A stretch of 64,000 bases of DNA, from the NCBI GenBank assembly GCA_016720905.1, contig JADKJT010000014.1:112321-176320 (forward strand). The letters are read 5' to 3'. Under the pieces are notes generated by a model. The model was given only the letters and a program-made list of their open reading frames with translations, had not been told where the DNA came from and did no database searches. Shown here piece by piece: positions 48,024 through 57,828 of this stretch (position 1 is its first letter; each line of letters begins with the position of its first letter). Made by a program: the position numbers and the translations under genes. This DNA comes from Gemmatimonadaceae bacterium. GTDB taxonomy: Bacteria; Gemmatimonadota; Gemmatimonadetes; Gemmatimonadales; Gemmatimonadaceae.

Positions 48024-49808
48024 GTGACGGTCAACGCACACCCGCGTCCACCCGCTTCGTTTGCCACCGTGCCAGACAACGGGCCAACCCAAATGCTCCG
48101 TGCTTGGATGCCGTTGGCGTTTGTGGTGCTCACAGCTCTTGCGTTGGTCTCCATTGATATCTGGTGGTTGCGGGAATTTCGCGCGGGATATCCGTTGACC
48201 GTGGATGAAGCCGGATACCTGACGATCGCCTTCGATTACTCAGCCGAGTTCAAGAGCGGTGGGTTCCCCGGATTGTGGGACGCATTTCTGCGCCAAGGGG
48301 GGATACAGGCGCCACTGCTCCCGCTCGTGACGGTGCCGATCCTCCTGAGTTCCGGTCAGGAGGTAATGTCCAGTTTCCTCGCCGTTGAGGCGTTCTTCGT
48401 CTTGCTGATAGTTGCCAGCTACGGGATCGGCAGTCGGCTTGCGAATCGCTCGTATGGGTGCCTCACGGCGGTTGTGGTTGCGTCTATCCCGGCAGTGACG
48501 GAGTTCACGCGGCAGTATCACTTCGCCGTGCCCAGCGCGGCTCTCTATATCGCCGCAACCTACGCACTGCTCCGTTCGGACGGATTGAGCCATCGGCGCT
48601 GGGCGCTGGCTTGGGGACTAGCGCTTGGACTGACGACCCTCGCGCGCACCGTAACCTTGGCGCTCGTACCCGGACTTCTTGCGGCCGCGGCGCTCCAGAT
48701 CGCGATCCTGCCTCGCGGGAGAGCAGAGCGCATGCTCAACTTCCTTCTGGGGGTGGCGCTCGCTGCAGCCACCGCCCTGCTTTGGTACGGACCAAACTAC
48801 CCGAGCGTCTTCGAGTATCTGACGTCGTATGGTTACGGCGAGGCCAGCCACTATTTCGGGACTGGAAGGTCGATCATCACGTTCGACTTCTGGACAGTGC
48901 GGCTGGTAGAAGCAGTCAATCGTGGTGTACACGTTCCGCTTGCTGCAATACTGCTGGTTACGTTGATCGGGGGCGGATTCCGAGCGACCGGGCACTTGAA
49001 ACGTCGCGGCGCCGTTCGCAAGATGGTGATTTCTGGACTCCAAGACGACCGAGGAATCGTGGTGCTCGTCGTGGCAGCGGGATACTTTGCCCTGACATCA
49101 TCGAGAAATGAAGGCACCGGGTTCTTTCTCCCTTTGCTGCCGCTGGTGGTGGTTCTTGCGCTTGCCTCTCTTGCCGCGCAGCCATCGCGTCCGCTGCGAG
49201 CACTGGCAACTGGCACATTCGTCATCATCGCCATTCTGAACGTCGGGATGAACGCCAGTGTGGTCCCGGCTTTGTCCAATCCGCTCTTGACCGACCTGAT
49301 GGGGTTTCGTGTGAGCTTGGGCATCCGCACATACATGCAGGACGCTGGCTACGATGTGGGCCCGTCAACCGCTCGTTTCCCCGATGTCCACCGCGGATGG
49401 CAGGTGTTGGACCGTGAGGTGGCCGCCTTCATCATCGAACTTGCCGCCGGGAGAGGGCGAAGGCCGTACGTGGCCTTCGCCCTCGCAGGACCGTCTATTC
49501 AACACCAACTCCGTAGGGCTCATGGGGCGCGTGAGCCTCGACTATCGGATCGCGTTTGGGCAGCTTCGATCGATCACCAACGGCGACAACATTGCAGCCT
49601 ATCGCAACTACTTGGCCTCAACCGAGCAGAACATCCTGGTGACAGGTGATGCGAGTCCGGGAGATTTTCGGCCGTACGTCACTCAGGCCATGCCGAGCGC
49701 GCGGCGCAGTCTCTGGGTTTCCAATTCGTCAAGACGTTCCACATGCCGGACGGTCGGGAGGCGCGCGTCTGGTGGATAGATCGCGGGCCGCGCCTCCCGG
49801 AAAAGTGA
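48024..49808 (+). CDS. GT39-like membrane glycosyltransferase, two frame breaks near the 3' end
   Basis: About 595 residues with some ten membrane helices. The start is uncertain: GTG at 48024 or ATG at 48093 (MLRAWMPLAFVVLTALALVS). The acidic loop YPLTVDEAGYLTIAFDYSAE follows helix 1, as in GT39/GT83 enzymes. The extracytoplasmic C-terminal part changes frame near 49490 (to NTNSVGLMGRVSLDYRIAFG) and near 49690 (to AERAAQSLGFQFVKTFHMPD), ending ...WIDRGPRLPEK at 49808. With both repairs the protein is continuous. It should use a polyprenyl-phosphate sugar at the outer face of the membrane. Confidence 0.7.
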
Positions 49809-49907
49809 GCGCGAGCTGGCTCGGCGAACACGGAGGGGACGTGACGCACGTCAACCGCCGCCCGTGTCAGGTATCCAGCTGAGTGCGTGACGGGGCAGTC
49901 TATTGGT

Positions 49908-51431
49908 TCACCGAGAGGCCGTGCCCGCTGCTCCGACCAGGTAGCGACGAGAAGCGCGTACTGCTTCAGACCAATCCCCACCGATGACCACACCACCAAG
50001 GCGGTCGATGACTGCGTCGAGCAATCGGTCGATTCCACGACACCATTGAAAACTGGTAACACGATAGCGCCGAGCTGGTGACCACGAAACCGAATAGAAA
50101 CGCATACATCGTCAACGTCAGTGTGTACCGCCACAGGCTGGCCAATTGTCTCGAGCTCAAGAGCCAGGCGCGCAATGCCGCCCGTGCCACGACGTCGAGT
50201 TGTACCCGGTGCTGCCGACCCTCGACGCAGCAGTGTGTCGGGAGCCGGGGATGAGATACGCGCCGCGATGTCTTCGGCATCTTTGCGCGCACCTGCGTAG
50301 CGCTCCGCGCCGCCGCGCATTCCCCGAAGTTCGGCGAGCGTCAAGCGGCGAAGACTCGGGGAGCACAATGCGCGCCTTGCGTGAAAGAGCAATACGAGCC
50401 GCGCACGCAGCAAACGGTAGGGCACCGACTCCTCAGGGAACAACAGACCAGCACGTTCGATGGCGCATGAGAATCCGCTTCCCCAGCTCTCGATCTGCTT
50501 CTCCAGTTCATCAGGTTCGCGTCGATGCTCGTCGGACGATAGCGCGTGGTTCATAGGCCAACAGCGCTCCGACCTTCAGGGCCCGGAAGATCATTTCAAG
50601 GTCGTCGCCACCACCGGTACGTGTGCCAACACCGAGCGCAGCATCGAACGGCCCCATTCGCTCGACAAAGCGTCGTCTTATCGCGAGATTCGCGCCAGTT
50701 CCGTACGACCCTACGTTGCCCACAGCGGTTGCCACCCGTGCTCGGCGCGGCGCGTGAATCCACCGTCTCACATAGCCGCGCGCGAAGCCGCCGTAGCTCT
50801 CAAACAGCACTTGCGCAGGCGTTGCCAGCTCGAGTGGCTCGACGAGTCCGGTGGCCACGTCGACGTCAGGATTCCGGTCGAATAGTCTCCGGTATGCATC
50901 AATCCAAGATGCGTCTGGCACACAGTCATCATCGGTGAAGAGCAGGACGTCCGATCGACCTTCAATGAGCGCGCGATTTCTGGCCCAGTCGAGCCCCGGT
51001 CGTGGCTCCAAGACGAAGCGTGCGAAGGGGAAGCGCTCGCGAAAATACGAATGAACGTCTTCGGCTTGCGCGTTCAAGACAACAAGACAATCGTCGGTCG
51101 CGCGCAGCGCGGGAGCAATTGCGCGGAGTGCGCGCTCGAGCTGCCGGGGCCTGTCGCGCGAGCAGATGACCACCGAAATGCTCGGCGCACGCTCTGAGTG
51201 ACTGGCGAGGTAGTTCTGAGTCGCCATCAGGCGTGCGAGTTCGAACGCATGCTCAACTCGGAATGGTATTCCGTTCGGCGACTGTACAATCCACGTTGAG
51301 ACGGCACTGCGCAGGGCGTGGTCGACGTGCTCCGTGGTGAGCGTATGAGCCAAGGCCTGCTCAAATGGAACAGTGGTTGCACCAGGAATGTCGACCCGAC
51401 ATATGGGCACGCCGCCAACACGCACGAGCAC
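49908..51431 (-). CDS. Family 2 glycosyltransferase with flanking beta domains, two or three frame breaks
   Basis: N-terminal module LVRVGGVPICRVDIPG, then the GT2 core SISVVICSRDRPRQLERALR, LDWARNRALIEGRSDVLLFT with the metal motif FTDDDCVPD, and GANLAIRRRFVERMGPFDAA. A long C-terminal region ends in VCVSIRFRGHQLGAIVLPVF, which looks like a second copy of the N-terminal module. Frame changes are near 50540 (RAIVR to EHRREPDELEKQIESWG) and 50040 (to RLLDAVIDRLGGVVIGG); a further one near 51435 may hide a longer N-terminus. It lies downstream of wzt-wzm, so it belongs to the same export operon. Confidence 0.72.
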
Positions 51432-51527
51432 GCATGTCGGTCGACCCGGAGTCCTCTACGCATTCGCTGGAGCGGACGGAGCAGGTCGACGTCCTTGATG
51501 CAAACGAGGGGATCGACGCTCACGATA

Positions 51528-52319
51528 TCAAGACTCGAGTGTCGCAGTCGGCGCCAAGCCGCCCACTGCCGCCAACATCGCCGCCTCGTAGGCAGTGGTA
51601 ACGGCGTCGGCAGTTCCAGTCGCACGTACTCGACCATTCTCCAGCCATACTGCGTGGCGGCACAAATCCCTCACGGCGTTCATATCGTGGGACGCGAGCA
51701 CCAGGGTTCCGCCATTTGCCTGAAACGAGCGCACGCGATGGTAGCACTGGTAGCGAAACTCGCCATCACCGACTGCGAGTATCTCGTCCAGCAGCAGTAT
51801 GTCTGGTTGCGCGGAGGTGGCGATCGCAAATGCGAGACGCGACTTCATGCCGGTCGAGTAGTATTTCATGGGAACATCACGAAACTCTTCGATACCGGCG
51901 AAGTTGAGAATACTCCAGCGTTCCTCTGTCTCTTGGCGCGTGAACCCGAGTGCTGCGGCGTACAATCTCACATTCTCGACTCCGGTGAGCGTCAGCTGGA
52001 ACGTCGATCCCAACTCAATGATCGCGACCATTCGACCCCGGCGAAGGACCTCTCCTTCGGTTGGCGGATAGATACCCGCCATCATTCTCAGCAATGTGCT
52101 TTTACCCGATCCGTTGTGACCGATGAGTGCCAAGGAGTCGCCGGGATCGACGCGAAGGCTCACTCCGGACAAGTGATACTTGGAAGCGCGAACGTGAATC
52201 GACTGCCTGGTCATCGTGCGAGTGAAGAACTCCTGCAGCGTCGTGGTGCGATGTTCATAGTGATAGAACCGCTTCACAACATGGCGCAATTCGATGGCGG
52301 GGAGCACCGGGGGCGTCAT
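51528..52319 (-). CDS. Polysaccharide ABC exporter ATPase (Wzt/TagH-like, short form)
   Basis: A 263-residue ATPase. Walker A is ALIGHNGSGKSTLLRMMAGI, the signature region is YYSTGMKSRLAFAIAT, Walker B is ILLLDEILAVGDGEF and the switch His is in LASHDMNAVRDLC. The insertion HYEHRTTTLQEFF near the N-terminus is typical of the Wzt/TagH/KpsT group. It ends soon after the ATPase core and lacks the C-terminal carbohydrate-binding domain of Wzt from O8/O9a systems, so chain-end recognition is not expected. It is paired with the permease encoded immediately upstream (one base apart). Confidence 0.92.
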   Translation of the reverse strand: MTPPVLPAIELRHVVKRFYHYEHRTTTLQEFFTRTMTRQSIHVRASKYHLSGVSLRVDPGDSLALIGHNGSGKSTLLRMMAGIYPPTEGEVLRRGRMVAIIELGSTFQLTLTGVENVRLYAAALGFTRQETEERWSILNFAGIEEFRDVPMKYYSTGMKSRLAFAIATSAQPDILLLDEILAVGDGEFRYQCYHRVRSFQANGGTLVLASHDMNAVRDLCRHAVWLENGRVRATGTADAVTTAYEAAMLAAVGGLAPTATLES

Positions 52320-52320
52320 G

Positions 52321-53146
52321 TCAGACGACTTCTGCGAAGCTTGCCCGTTTCCAGCGAAACAGCATCAATCCCACGCTGAATACCCCGATTGCCACGAACG
52401 CTAGCATGGTCACCTCGGCGATCGTCGGCAGTCTGCCGTCGTAGAGCGTCACATGATAGAGATTCATGAGCCCAGCAAATGGGTTCAGCGACAACACGAG
52501 CTGCCAAGATTCGGGGACGTACGACATTGGGTAGTAAACGGGCGTCAACAGAGTGAGCAGGGTGAGCGCGACCGGCACGGCGTGCTGCACGTCTTCAAAG
52601 AACACGCCCAAGGCAGCGATCGGGAATACCACTCCGGCTATGAGCAAACCGTGCAAGATCATCACCAACGGGAGCGCGACAAGCCCAACCGTAAGACCCT
52701 CATGCCGCGCGCTTGCCAGCACAACGACGACGAGGAGCATTTCGATCGAGAACTCCACGAAACGCGAAACGACAGTGCTCAATACGAGCACCTCCGGCGG
52801 AAAGGCCACATTCCTCGTCATGTAGGAGTGGCTACTCACTAGCGCCGCGCCAATGCCAAGGGTATTGAGGGTGAAGACCCAGGCGAAGTGCCGCTGACCA
52901 GGAAGGCCCAGTATTGCGGCGTCTGGACCGGAGGATGACGCTAAAAACGCCTACGAGCACCACGCCGGTCAATAGCGGGTTGAGGAGCGTCCAGACGGCA
53001 CCGAGAAGGGAGCGTTGATACCTCATCTTGAGGTTTCGCTCCACGAGGGCGAGAAGCAGTTCACGGAACTCCCAGAGATCCCGAATCAGACTGCCCGTCT
53101 GTTCTCCTGAAAAACGGGACCGACTATGGCCTACAGTCTGCGTCAC
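52321..53146 (-). CDS. Polysaccharide ABC exporter permease (Wzm-like), one frame break
   Basis: ABC-2 type permease of about 274 residues after repair. The cytoplasmic N-terminus is LWEFRELLLALVERNLKMRY, followed by QRSLLGAVWTLLNPLLTGVV, the signature of Wzm/TagG proteins. Six membrane helices follow, with LTLLTPVYYPMSYVPES and LNPFAGLMNLYHV in the last third. A break near 52930 separates the first 85 residues (start GTG at 53146) from the remainder (ILGLPGQRHFAWVFTLNTLG). With Wzt it exports a completed undecaprenyl-linked polysaccharide across the inner membrane. Confidence 0.85.
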
Positions 53147-53322
53147 GGCCCCCCCCTAGTAGCGTGGTTGCAAAGAAAGTAGGCTTCTGCTGGTCGAAGG
53201 AAGATAGTTTGTTGTGGTGTTCAGTGGTCCGCCCGGGTGATGGTGCTGGCCGGATCCGCGCGGATCTCCAGATCCCGCAGGTCGCCGTTTGACGGCGGTA
53301 TTCGAAACGGGGGTACGTCGGC

Positions 53323-54219
53323 ATTCGTTTCTCAATCATAATCCCGACCTTCCAGCGTACGCAGAGACTGCGCGACTGTCTTGCGGGGCTGGCGCGCATC
53401 GACTATCCCCGTTCGGAATTCGAGATCATCGTCGTGGATGACGGTAGCCCGGATCCGCCGACTGACGTCGTGCACTCGTTTGAGCACCTTCTGGTGGTTC
53501 GTCTCGTGGTTGTGAAGCCCAACGCCGGTCCAGCGAAGGCGCGCAACGCCGGGGCGGCACAGGCCGTTGCGGAGTATCTGGCGCTGCTCGATGACGACTG
53601 CATACCAGACGCTGATTGGCTTCATTGCATGGACGATCGGCTTCGCCAGTTCCCGAGGGCGCTTGTTGGCGGCGCGATGCGCAATGGGGCACGGCATAAT
53701 ATTTGTGCCGAAGCGAGCCAACAGCTCGTGGACTTCCTGTACCGTTATTACAACTCCGATATCGACGACGCGCGCTGGTTCATGTCGGCTAACATTGTGT
53801 GCCCGCGAGAGGAATTCCTCTCGATCGGGGGATTCGGAACTGCGTTTCCGCTCGCTGCCGCCGAAGACCGCGACTTCTGCGATCGATGGCGAGAAGCTGG
53901 CTATCGACTCATCATGGCCCCGGATGCAGTAGTCTCGCACGTACGTCCGATGAGCCTTGTGACCTTCTGGCGGCAGCATCGTACCTACGGTCGCGGTGCG
54001 CATCATTTGCACCAAGCTCGAGAAGTCCGAAACGTCGCGCTCCCGTCCATGGAGCCGATCAGCTTCTACATCCGGTTGGTCTTCTCGCCGTTCACCACCA
54101 GGAGACGTTGGCAAGCACCGCTGTTGCTGGCATTGCTCATCGTTTCGCAAGTTGGCTACGCATTCGGCTACTATCCCGAGCGACGACGCGCATCGTCTCC
54201 CGGTGACGGGCGGCTCTAA
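53323..54219 (+). CDS. Family 2 glycosyltransferase, damaged 5' end
   Basis: GT2 core: FSIIIPTFQRTQRLRDCLAG, IIVVDDGSPDPPTD, NAGPAKARNAGAAQAVAEYL and the metal motif LLDDDCIPDADW. In the C-terminal half, AAEDRDFCDRWREAGYRLIM is the acceptor-site ED motif region. A C-terminal hydrophobic segment may anchor it. No start codon precedes SIIIPTF in frame. The neighbouring frame reads TSAFVS up to the same point, so a two-base insertion near 53330 probably hides the true start; the given start is approximate. It is transcribed divergently from wzm. Confidence 0.78.
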   Translation: MRFSIIIPTFQRTQRLRDCLAGLARIDYPRSEFEIIVVDDGSPDPPTDVVHSFEHLLVVRLVVVKPNAGPAKARNAGAAQAVAEYLALLDDDCIPDADWLHCMDDRLRQFPRALVGGAMRNGARHNICAEASQQLVDFLYRYYNSDIDDARWFMSANIVCPREEFLSIGGFGTAFPLAAAEDRDFCDRWREAGYRLIMAPDAVVSHVRPMSLVTFWRQHRTYGRGAHHLHQAREVRNVALPSMEPISFYIRLVFSPFTTRRRWQAPLLLALLIVSQVGYAFGYYPERRRASSPGDGRL

Positions 54220-54276
54220 CTGACCTTCTGGACGTCGCACATGCACGCTTGGTTAGAGTGCCTGCCGTTCGAAATT

Positions 54277-56169
54277 CTATTCGCGCGCTCCGGATGTGTC
54301 TACGACCACAGTGCCCGCGCCGTGTGCTTCACCCAAAAGGCCCTGATCGGAGAGGAACTTCCGCAGTGCCTCGGCCGATATCCGATGCGCCAGTTCATTC
54401 GGATGCCGGTCGAGAACCGAATGTACGAAGAGTTTCTGCTCCCCGAAGGACAACAGCACCGGCCCGAGATTCAGCATGGGGATGTTCGATCCGCGCAATC
54501 CCTTCGTTAGCGCGCTGTCGAGACTCTTCCAGTCGGGTCCCAGTCTTTGCTGAAAGAGAACTACTGCTACCCGGGCACCGCGGGCGCGAGCATCGGCATC
54601 GACTTGCTTGATGTTGTCGACAGTCGTCGCGAAATCAGGCACCAACGGCTTGGGTCGGCCAAGCGAGCGCGCAAGGCCCCAGACTCGGAAGAGGCGTTCC
54701 AGATTGGTGATCGATGGTCCCGCTGACTGCCGCACGCCTTCCGTGGCGATTGAATCGTGATCCGGACCCACGGCAAACAAGACTAGATTGGGTGAATAGT
54801 GGGGCCACAATGAGATGAGGAGGAGTCGCTGCTGTTCGGCTGAAATCCCCGGGGTGCCGCAGTTGATCACGTCGTAGTGACCCTCCGGGCCGCGGCTCGT
54901 GCCCGCTTCGTTGAGCAGAGCCTCAAGTCGAGACGCGTAGGTATCGAGCTGGTGTACTCCAACACCAAACGTGCCTCCGCCTCCGAGCGAGAGAATGCGC
55001 CAGCTGCCCGAGTCGGTGCGCATAGGGTATTCCGGACCACGGCATCCCAAACTGTTAATCTGATAGCTTACCGAAAGCTCTCGGCGTGCCTCAGCCTGCA
55101 CGACGCTGCTGGTGGAAATCGCAAGCATGGTGATGCCCGACAGCTCAACAGCAGGGTGATCTGCTCCAAGCTCAAAGTAGATCTGCGCGGCTCGATCGCT
55201 TTCGGTGGCCCGGAAGGTTTGGGTGAAATCCCGCCACGAAGAGTCGACTCTTATCTCGCGGCTCAGGCCAAGGCTTTTCCCGGGCGGATGCGCCTGAGAG
55301 ATGGCCACGTAGAGCGTCCGGACGGAATCGGAGCGAGCGCGGAAGCGAAGCTGATATCGTTCGCCAGCAAGTACCCGAATTGGTGCTTGCCTCAGCGAAA
55401 CATGCCACCCGATCTTGCTGGGACTGTCAGCAATGTTGATACGAAGCACGCCGGGTTTCTCAGAGGGGAACTCGAGTTGCGCCCTGCTCCCTTCATGCGT
55501 CTGCAACACCCATCGCCTTTGCAGGGCATCCGGTTCGTCGAAATATCCGCGCGGGTTATTGGGATAAAACGTCCTGACGACCGTGTTTGGAGCGAATCGC
55601 ACACCGAGCGCAGAATCCTGCATGGTCGTTCCCACCCACTCCACGTTGCCGGTGGTTTGTGAGAAGTCGTCCGGACCTTTCAAGGCGCCTTCGGTGACCA
55701 AGAGTACCATCGACACGGACCCCCACCCGTACAACGCCCCTCTTAAGGCCACCACGCCGGTCAGACTCGTGAGAAGGGCCAGCAACGTGGTGACGTAGAG
55801 AACCAGTATCGCGACCTGCCACATCCGGAATGGAAAGTCCGGCGCAGTCGCCATGAGATGGAGCACGAAATTCGCACCAATAATCACCGCGATTGCGCTG
55901 AGAAATGTCGTCTGCCGTCCGGGCGAATCACGCAGCAGTCGCGCGGCCAGCAGGGTGATCAATGCGAGGGCAATGCCGACAAGCCGTGATGCTGGTGATG
56001 CGAGCGGTAGCAGAAAGAAGATCGCTTGGAATACGGCGAGCCCTTGGAGCACCTGAACTGGAAAAGTCACTGAGCGCGGCGGATAGAGGGGGCGCTGAAC
56101 GGTCCCGCGCGCGGGCGTACCTGCGCGGGATGGTGTACCACCGACCGTCGTCGTGTTGCGGGCCGTCAC
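54277..56169 (-). CDS. Membrane-anchored SGNH-like protein with carbohydrate-binding-like domain; nucleophile Ser absent
   Basis: An intact protein of 630 residues: about five N-terminal helices, then a beta-rich domain (YFDEPDALQRRWVLQTHEGS, GERYQLRFRARSDSVRTLYV) and a C-terminal SGNH-like domain (VSYQINSLGCRGPEY). The nucleophile block reads LSLGGGGTFGVGVHQLDTYA, where Gly occupies the position of the usual Ser, while the C-terminal Asp-His pair is present in LDRHPNELAHRIS. It is a paralogue of the protein at 39263, whose block is GGASSRGVGV. The domain order suggests a periplasmic glycan O-acyl handling role; without Ser it may bind rather than cleave. Confidence 0.72.
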   Translation of the reverse strand: MTARNTTTVGGTPSRAGTPARGTVQRPLYPPRSVTFPVQVLQGLAVFQAIFFLLPLASPASRLVGIALALITLLAARLLRDSPGRQTTFLSAIAVIIGANFVLHLMATAPDFPFRMWQVAILVLYVTTLLALLTSLTGVVALRGALYGWGSVSMVLLVTEGALKGPDDFSQTTGNVEWVGTTMQDSALGVRFAPNTVVRTFYPNNPRGYFDEPDALQRRWVLQTHEGSRAQLEFPSEKPGVLRINIADSPSKIGWHVSLRQAPIRVLAGERYQLRFRARSDSVRTLYVAISQAHPPGKSLGLSREIRVDSSWRDFTQTFRATESDRAAQIYFELGADHPAVELSGITMLAISTSSVVQAEARRELSVSYQINSLGCRGPEYPMRTDSGSWRILSLGGGGTFGVGVHQLDTYASRLEALLNEAGTSRGPEGHYDVINCGTPGISAEQQRLLLISLWPHYSPNLVLFAVGPDHDSIATEGVRQSAGPSITNLERLFRVWGLARSLGRPKPLVPDFATTVDNIKQVDADARARGARVAVVLFQQRLGPDWKSLDSALTKGLRGSNIPMLNLGPVLLSFGEQKLFVHSVLDRHPNELAHRISAEALRKFLSDQGLLGEAHGAGTVVVDTSGARE

Positions 56170-56444
56170 TTGGATGCTCGATTCGGCGAAGAGTCCAGCG
56201 GAAAGCTTCCCATCATTCCCTGGGGGCCTGAGAAACTATATGGATGAAGCACACGATACCCATGGGACGCCGTTGAACGGCGAGTCGGAAAGAGACGATC
56301 GATCTCGAACTGCTCAGTGCGCGGACACCTAGGTTACCCATACGCTGCCAGAATAGCCGGACGGTGTCAATGCGTGGTGAGAGTTCCCTATAAGCTGTCG
56401 CACATTTTCTCGAGATTCTGTCGCAGCCTGAGCCGTGACGGGTA
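56170..56444. other. Intergenic, nothing recognised
   Basis: Lies between the SGNH gene start and the IstB remnant. No coding sequence or repeat stands out; it should include the promoter of the SGNH gene. Confidence 0.4.
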
Positions 56445-57021
56445 CTACGCGTCGGCGCGGTCGCCGCCGCGGGCCTCCTGGAGATGGCGGGTGCGATAGG
56501 AGCGGCCCGCATTTCGAAATGCGCGCCGCGTTCGAGCAGCCGGTCGATGATCGCTTCGGCCAAGGCGCCATCATGCAGCACGTGGCCCCAGGTCGACAGC
56601 GGTTTTTGGGTGGTCACGAGGATCGGCAGCTGCCGGAGGTACCGTTCGTTGACGACGCGATAGAGGACGTTTGCAGCATCGGCCGCATGCACGAGGTAGC
56701 CGATCTCGTCCAGTACCAGGACGTGCGGCTGGAGAAAGGGGGCGAGCGCGGCGTCGAGGGTGCCAAGGCTCGCGGCATGCGACAGTTCGCCGATCAGTAC
56801 ATCGGCCGACACGACGCGCGCTTCGTAGCCGTGTTGCAGTGCGCTTGGCGAGCGCGATGACCAGATGGGTTTTTCCCGTCCCGCTCGGGCCGCTGAAGAT
56901 CGCGTTACGCCCGTCGGCGACCAGCTCGACTCCGAGATAGCTGCCGAGCATCTGCCGTCGCAGTGCCGATTGAAAGGTGAAGTTGAAATCGTCACGGCAA
57001 TGACAGTCGTCCAGGGGCCGC
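56445..57021 (-). pseudogene. IstB-type helper ATPase fragment (IS21-like), third lineage
   Basis: Recognisable IstB parts: DFNFTFQSALRRQMLGSYLG, Walker A IFSGPSGTGKTHLVIALAKR, Walker B HVLVLDEIGYLVHA, and sensor ILVTTQKPLSTWGHVLHDGA with LLERGAHFEMR at the end. The frame changes near 56850 and near 56512 (the tail RSYRTRHLQEARGGDRADA is shifted). The first 50 or so residues of a normal IstB are missing and there is no istA. One edge cuts a glycosyltransferase gene at about 57022. Confidence 0.8.
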
Positions 57022-57121
57022 GCCGCGAACGCCGCGAAACCGAAGCGAATCCCAGTCATTGTAGACCGGGATGAGCACGATTGGATTGGTGGTGTTGATG
57101 CCGACGGGTACGACGTCACGC
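57022..57121 (-). pseudogene. 5' fragment of a DPM1-like glycosyltransferase cut by the IstB remnant
   Basis: The frame VPVGINTTNPIVLIPVYNDW, followed by DSLR, matches the N-terminus of the intact GT2 at 57818 (SPIVLIPVYNDWNSLRLLL). It directly follows the methyltransferase stop. Homology ends after LR, where IstB-type sequence begins. A small indel near 57115 separates it from a possible GTG start. Confidence 0.72.
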
Positions 57122-57828
57122 CGGATTCACGTAGACCGCGATCACTGACCGGCCGAACGCCCGCGCCACGAGCGGATCGACCACCCGCGATACCGGAATC
57201 ACGAACCGATCCCACGTCAGGATCTGCGCCCGCGTCGGTAGCGACTGCCGGAGCATGAGACGATTGCCCAGCGACAGCAGCATTCCGAGCGCATCGGCGT
57301 AGCACACGCGTTCCTGGCGGAGCGACGCCGGAAAGGCCGCGCGTAGGGTGCCGGCGGTGTAGCGGCGCACGTGGCCGATGGCCCGGTCGAATTCGCTGTA
57401 GAGCGACGGAAACGCCGGCGACAGCACGATGAGCGCACCGCCCGGGGCCAGCCGCCGCGCGGCGCGCTCCAGCTCGCCGACATCGTCGGGGATATGCTCG
57501 AGGACGTCGATGTACGTGATCGCGTCGAACCGGCGCTCGGCGGGCACCGCGGTGACATCACCGATGATGATCTCGGCGCCATGCAAGCCGCCGCGCCGAG
57601 CGACCCGGCCGAGAGCCGCTGCGCCAGCCGCGCGTCTGGCGCGAGGCACACCCAATGCCGGACCGCCGGGTTCCAGAGGGCCTGCGCCGTCGTGCCGATG
57701 CCGGCGCCGACTTCGAGCACCCGCCCGCGCACGTACGGCCGCAGCAGTCGCGAGAAGTAGCGTTTCCAATTCGCGGCGAGGGCGAAGACATCCAGCTCGC
57801 CGCCGACGTATTCGTAGTCAGCCGTCAC
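57116..57828 (-). CDS. Class I SAM-dependent methyltransferase, one frame break
   Basis: The GTG at 57828 (VTADYEYVGGELDVFALAAN) overlaps the end of the GT2 gene by 11 bases. SAM site: GRVLEVGAGIGTTAQALW; post-motif ITYIDVLEHIPDDVGELERA; then LAPGGALIVLSPAFPSLYSE and FDRAIGHVRRYTAGTLRAAF. The segment LYSEFDRAIGHVRRY is common in methyltransferases next to DPM1-like transferases. One break near 57600 shifts the frame between AQRLSAGSLG and LHGAEIIIGDVTAV. Likely about 237 residues. The substrate is unknown. Confidence 0.78.
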
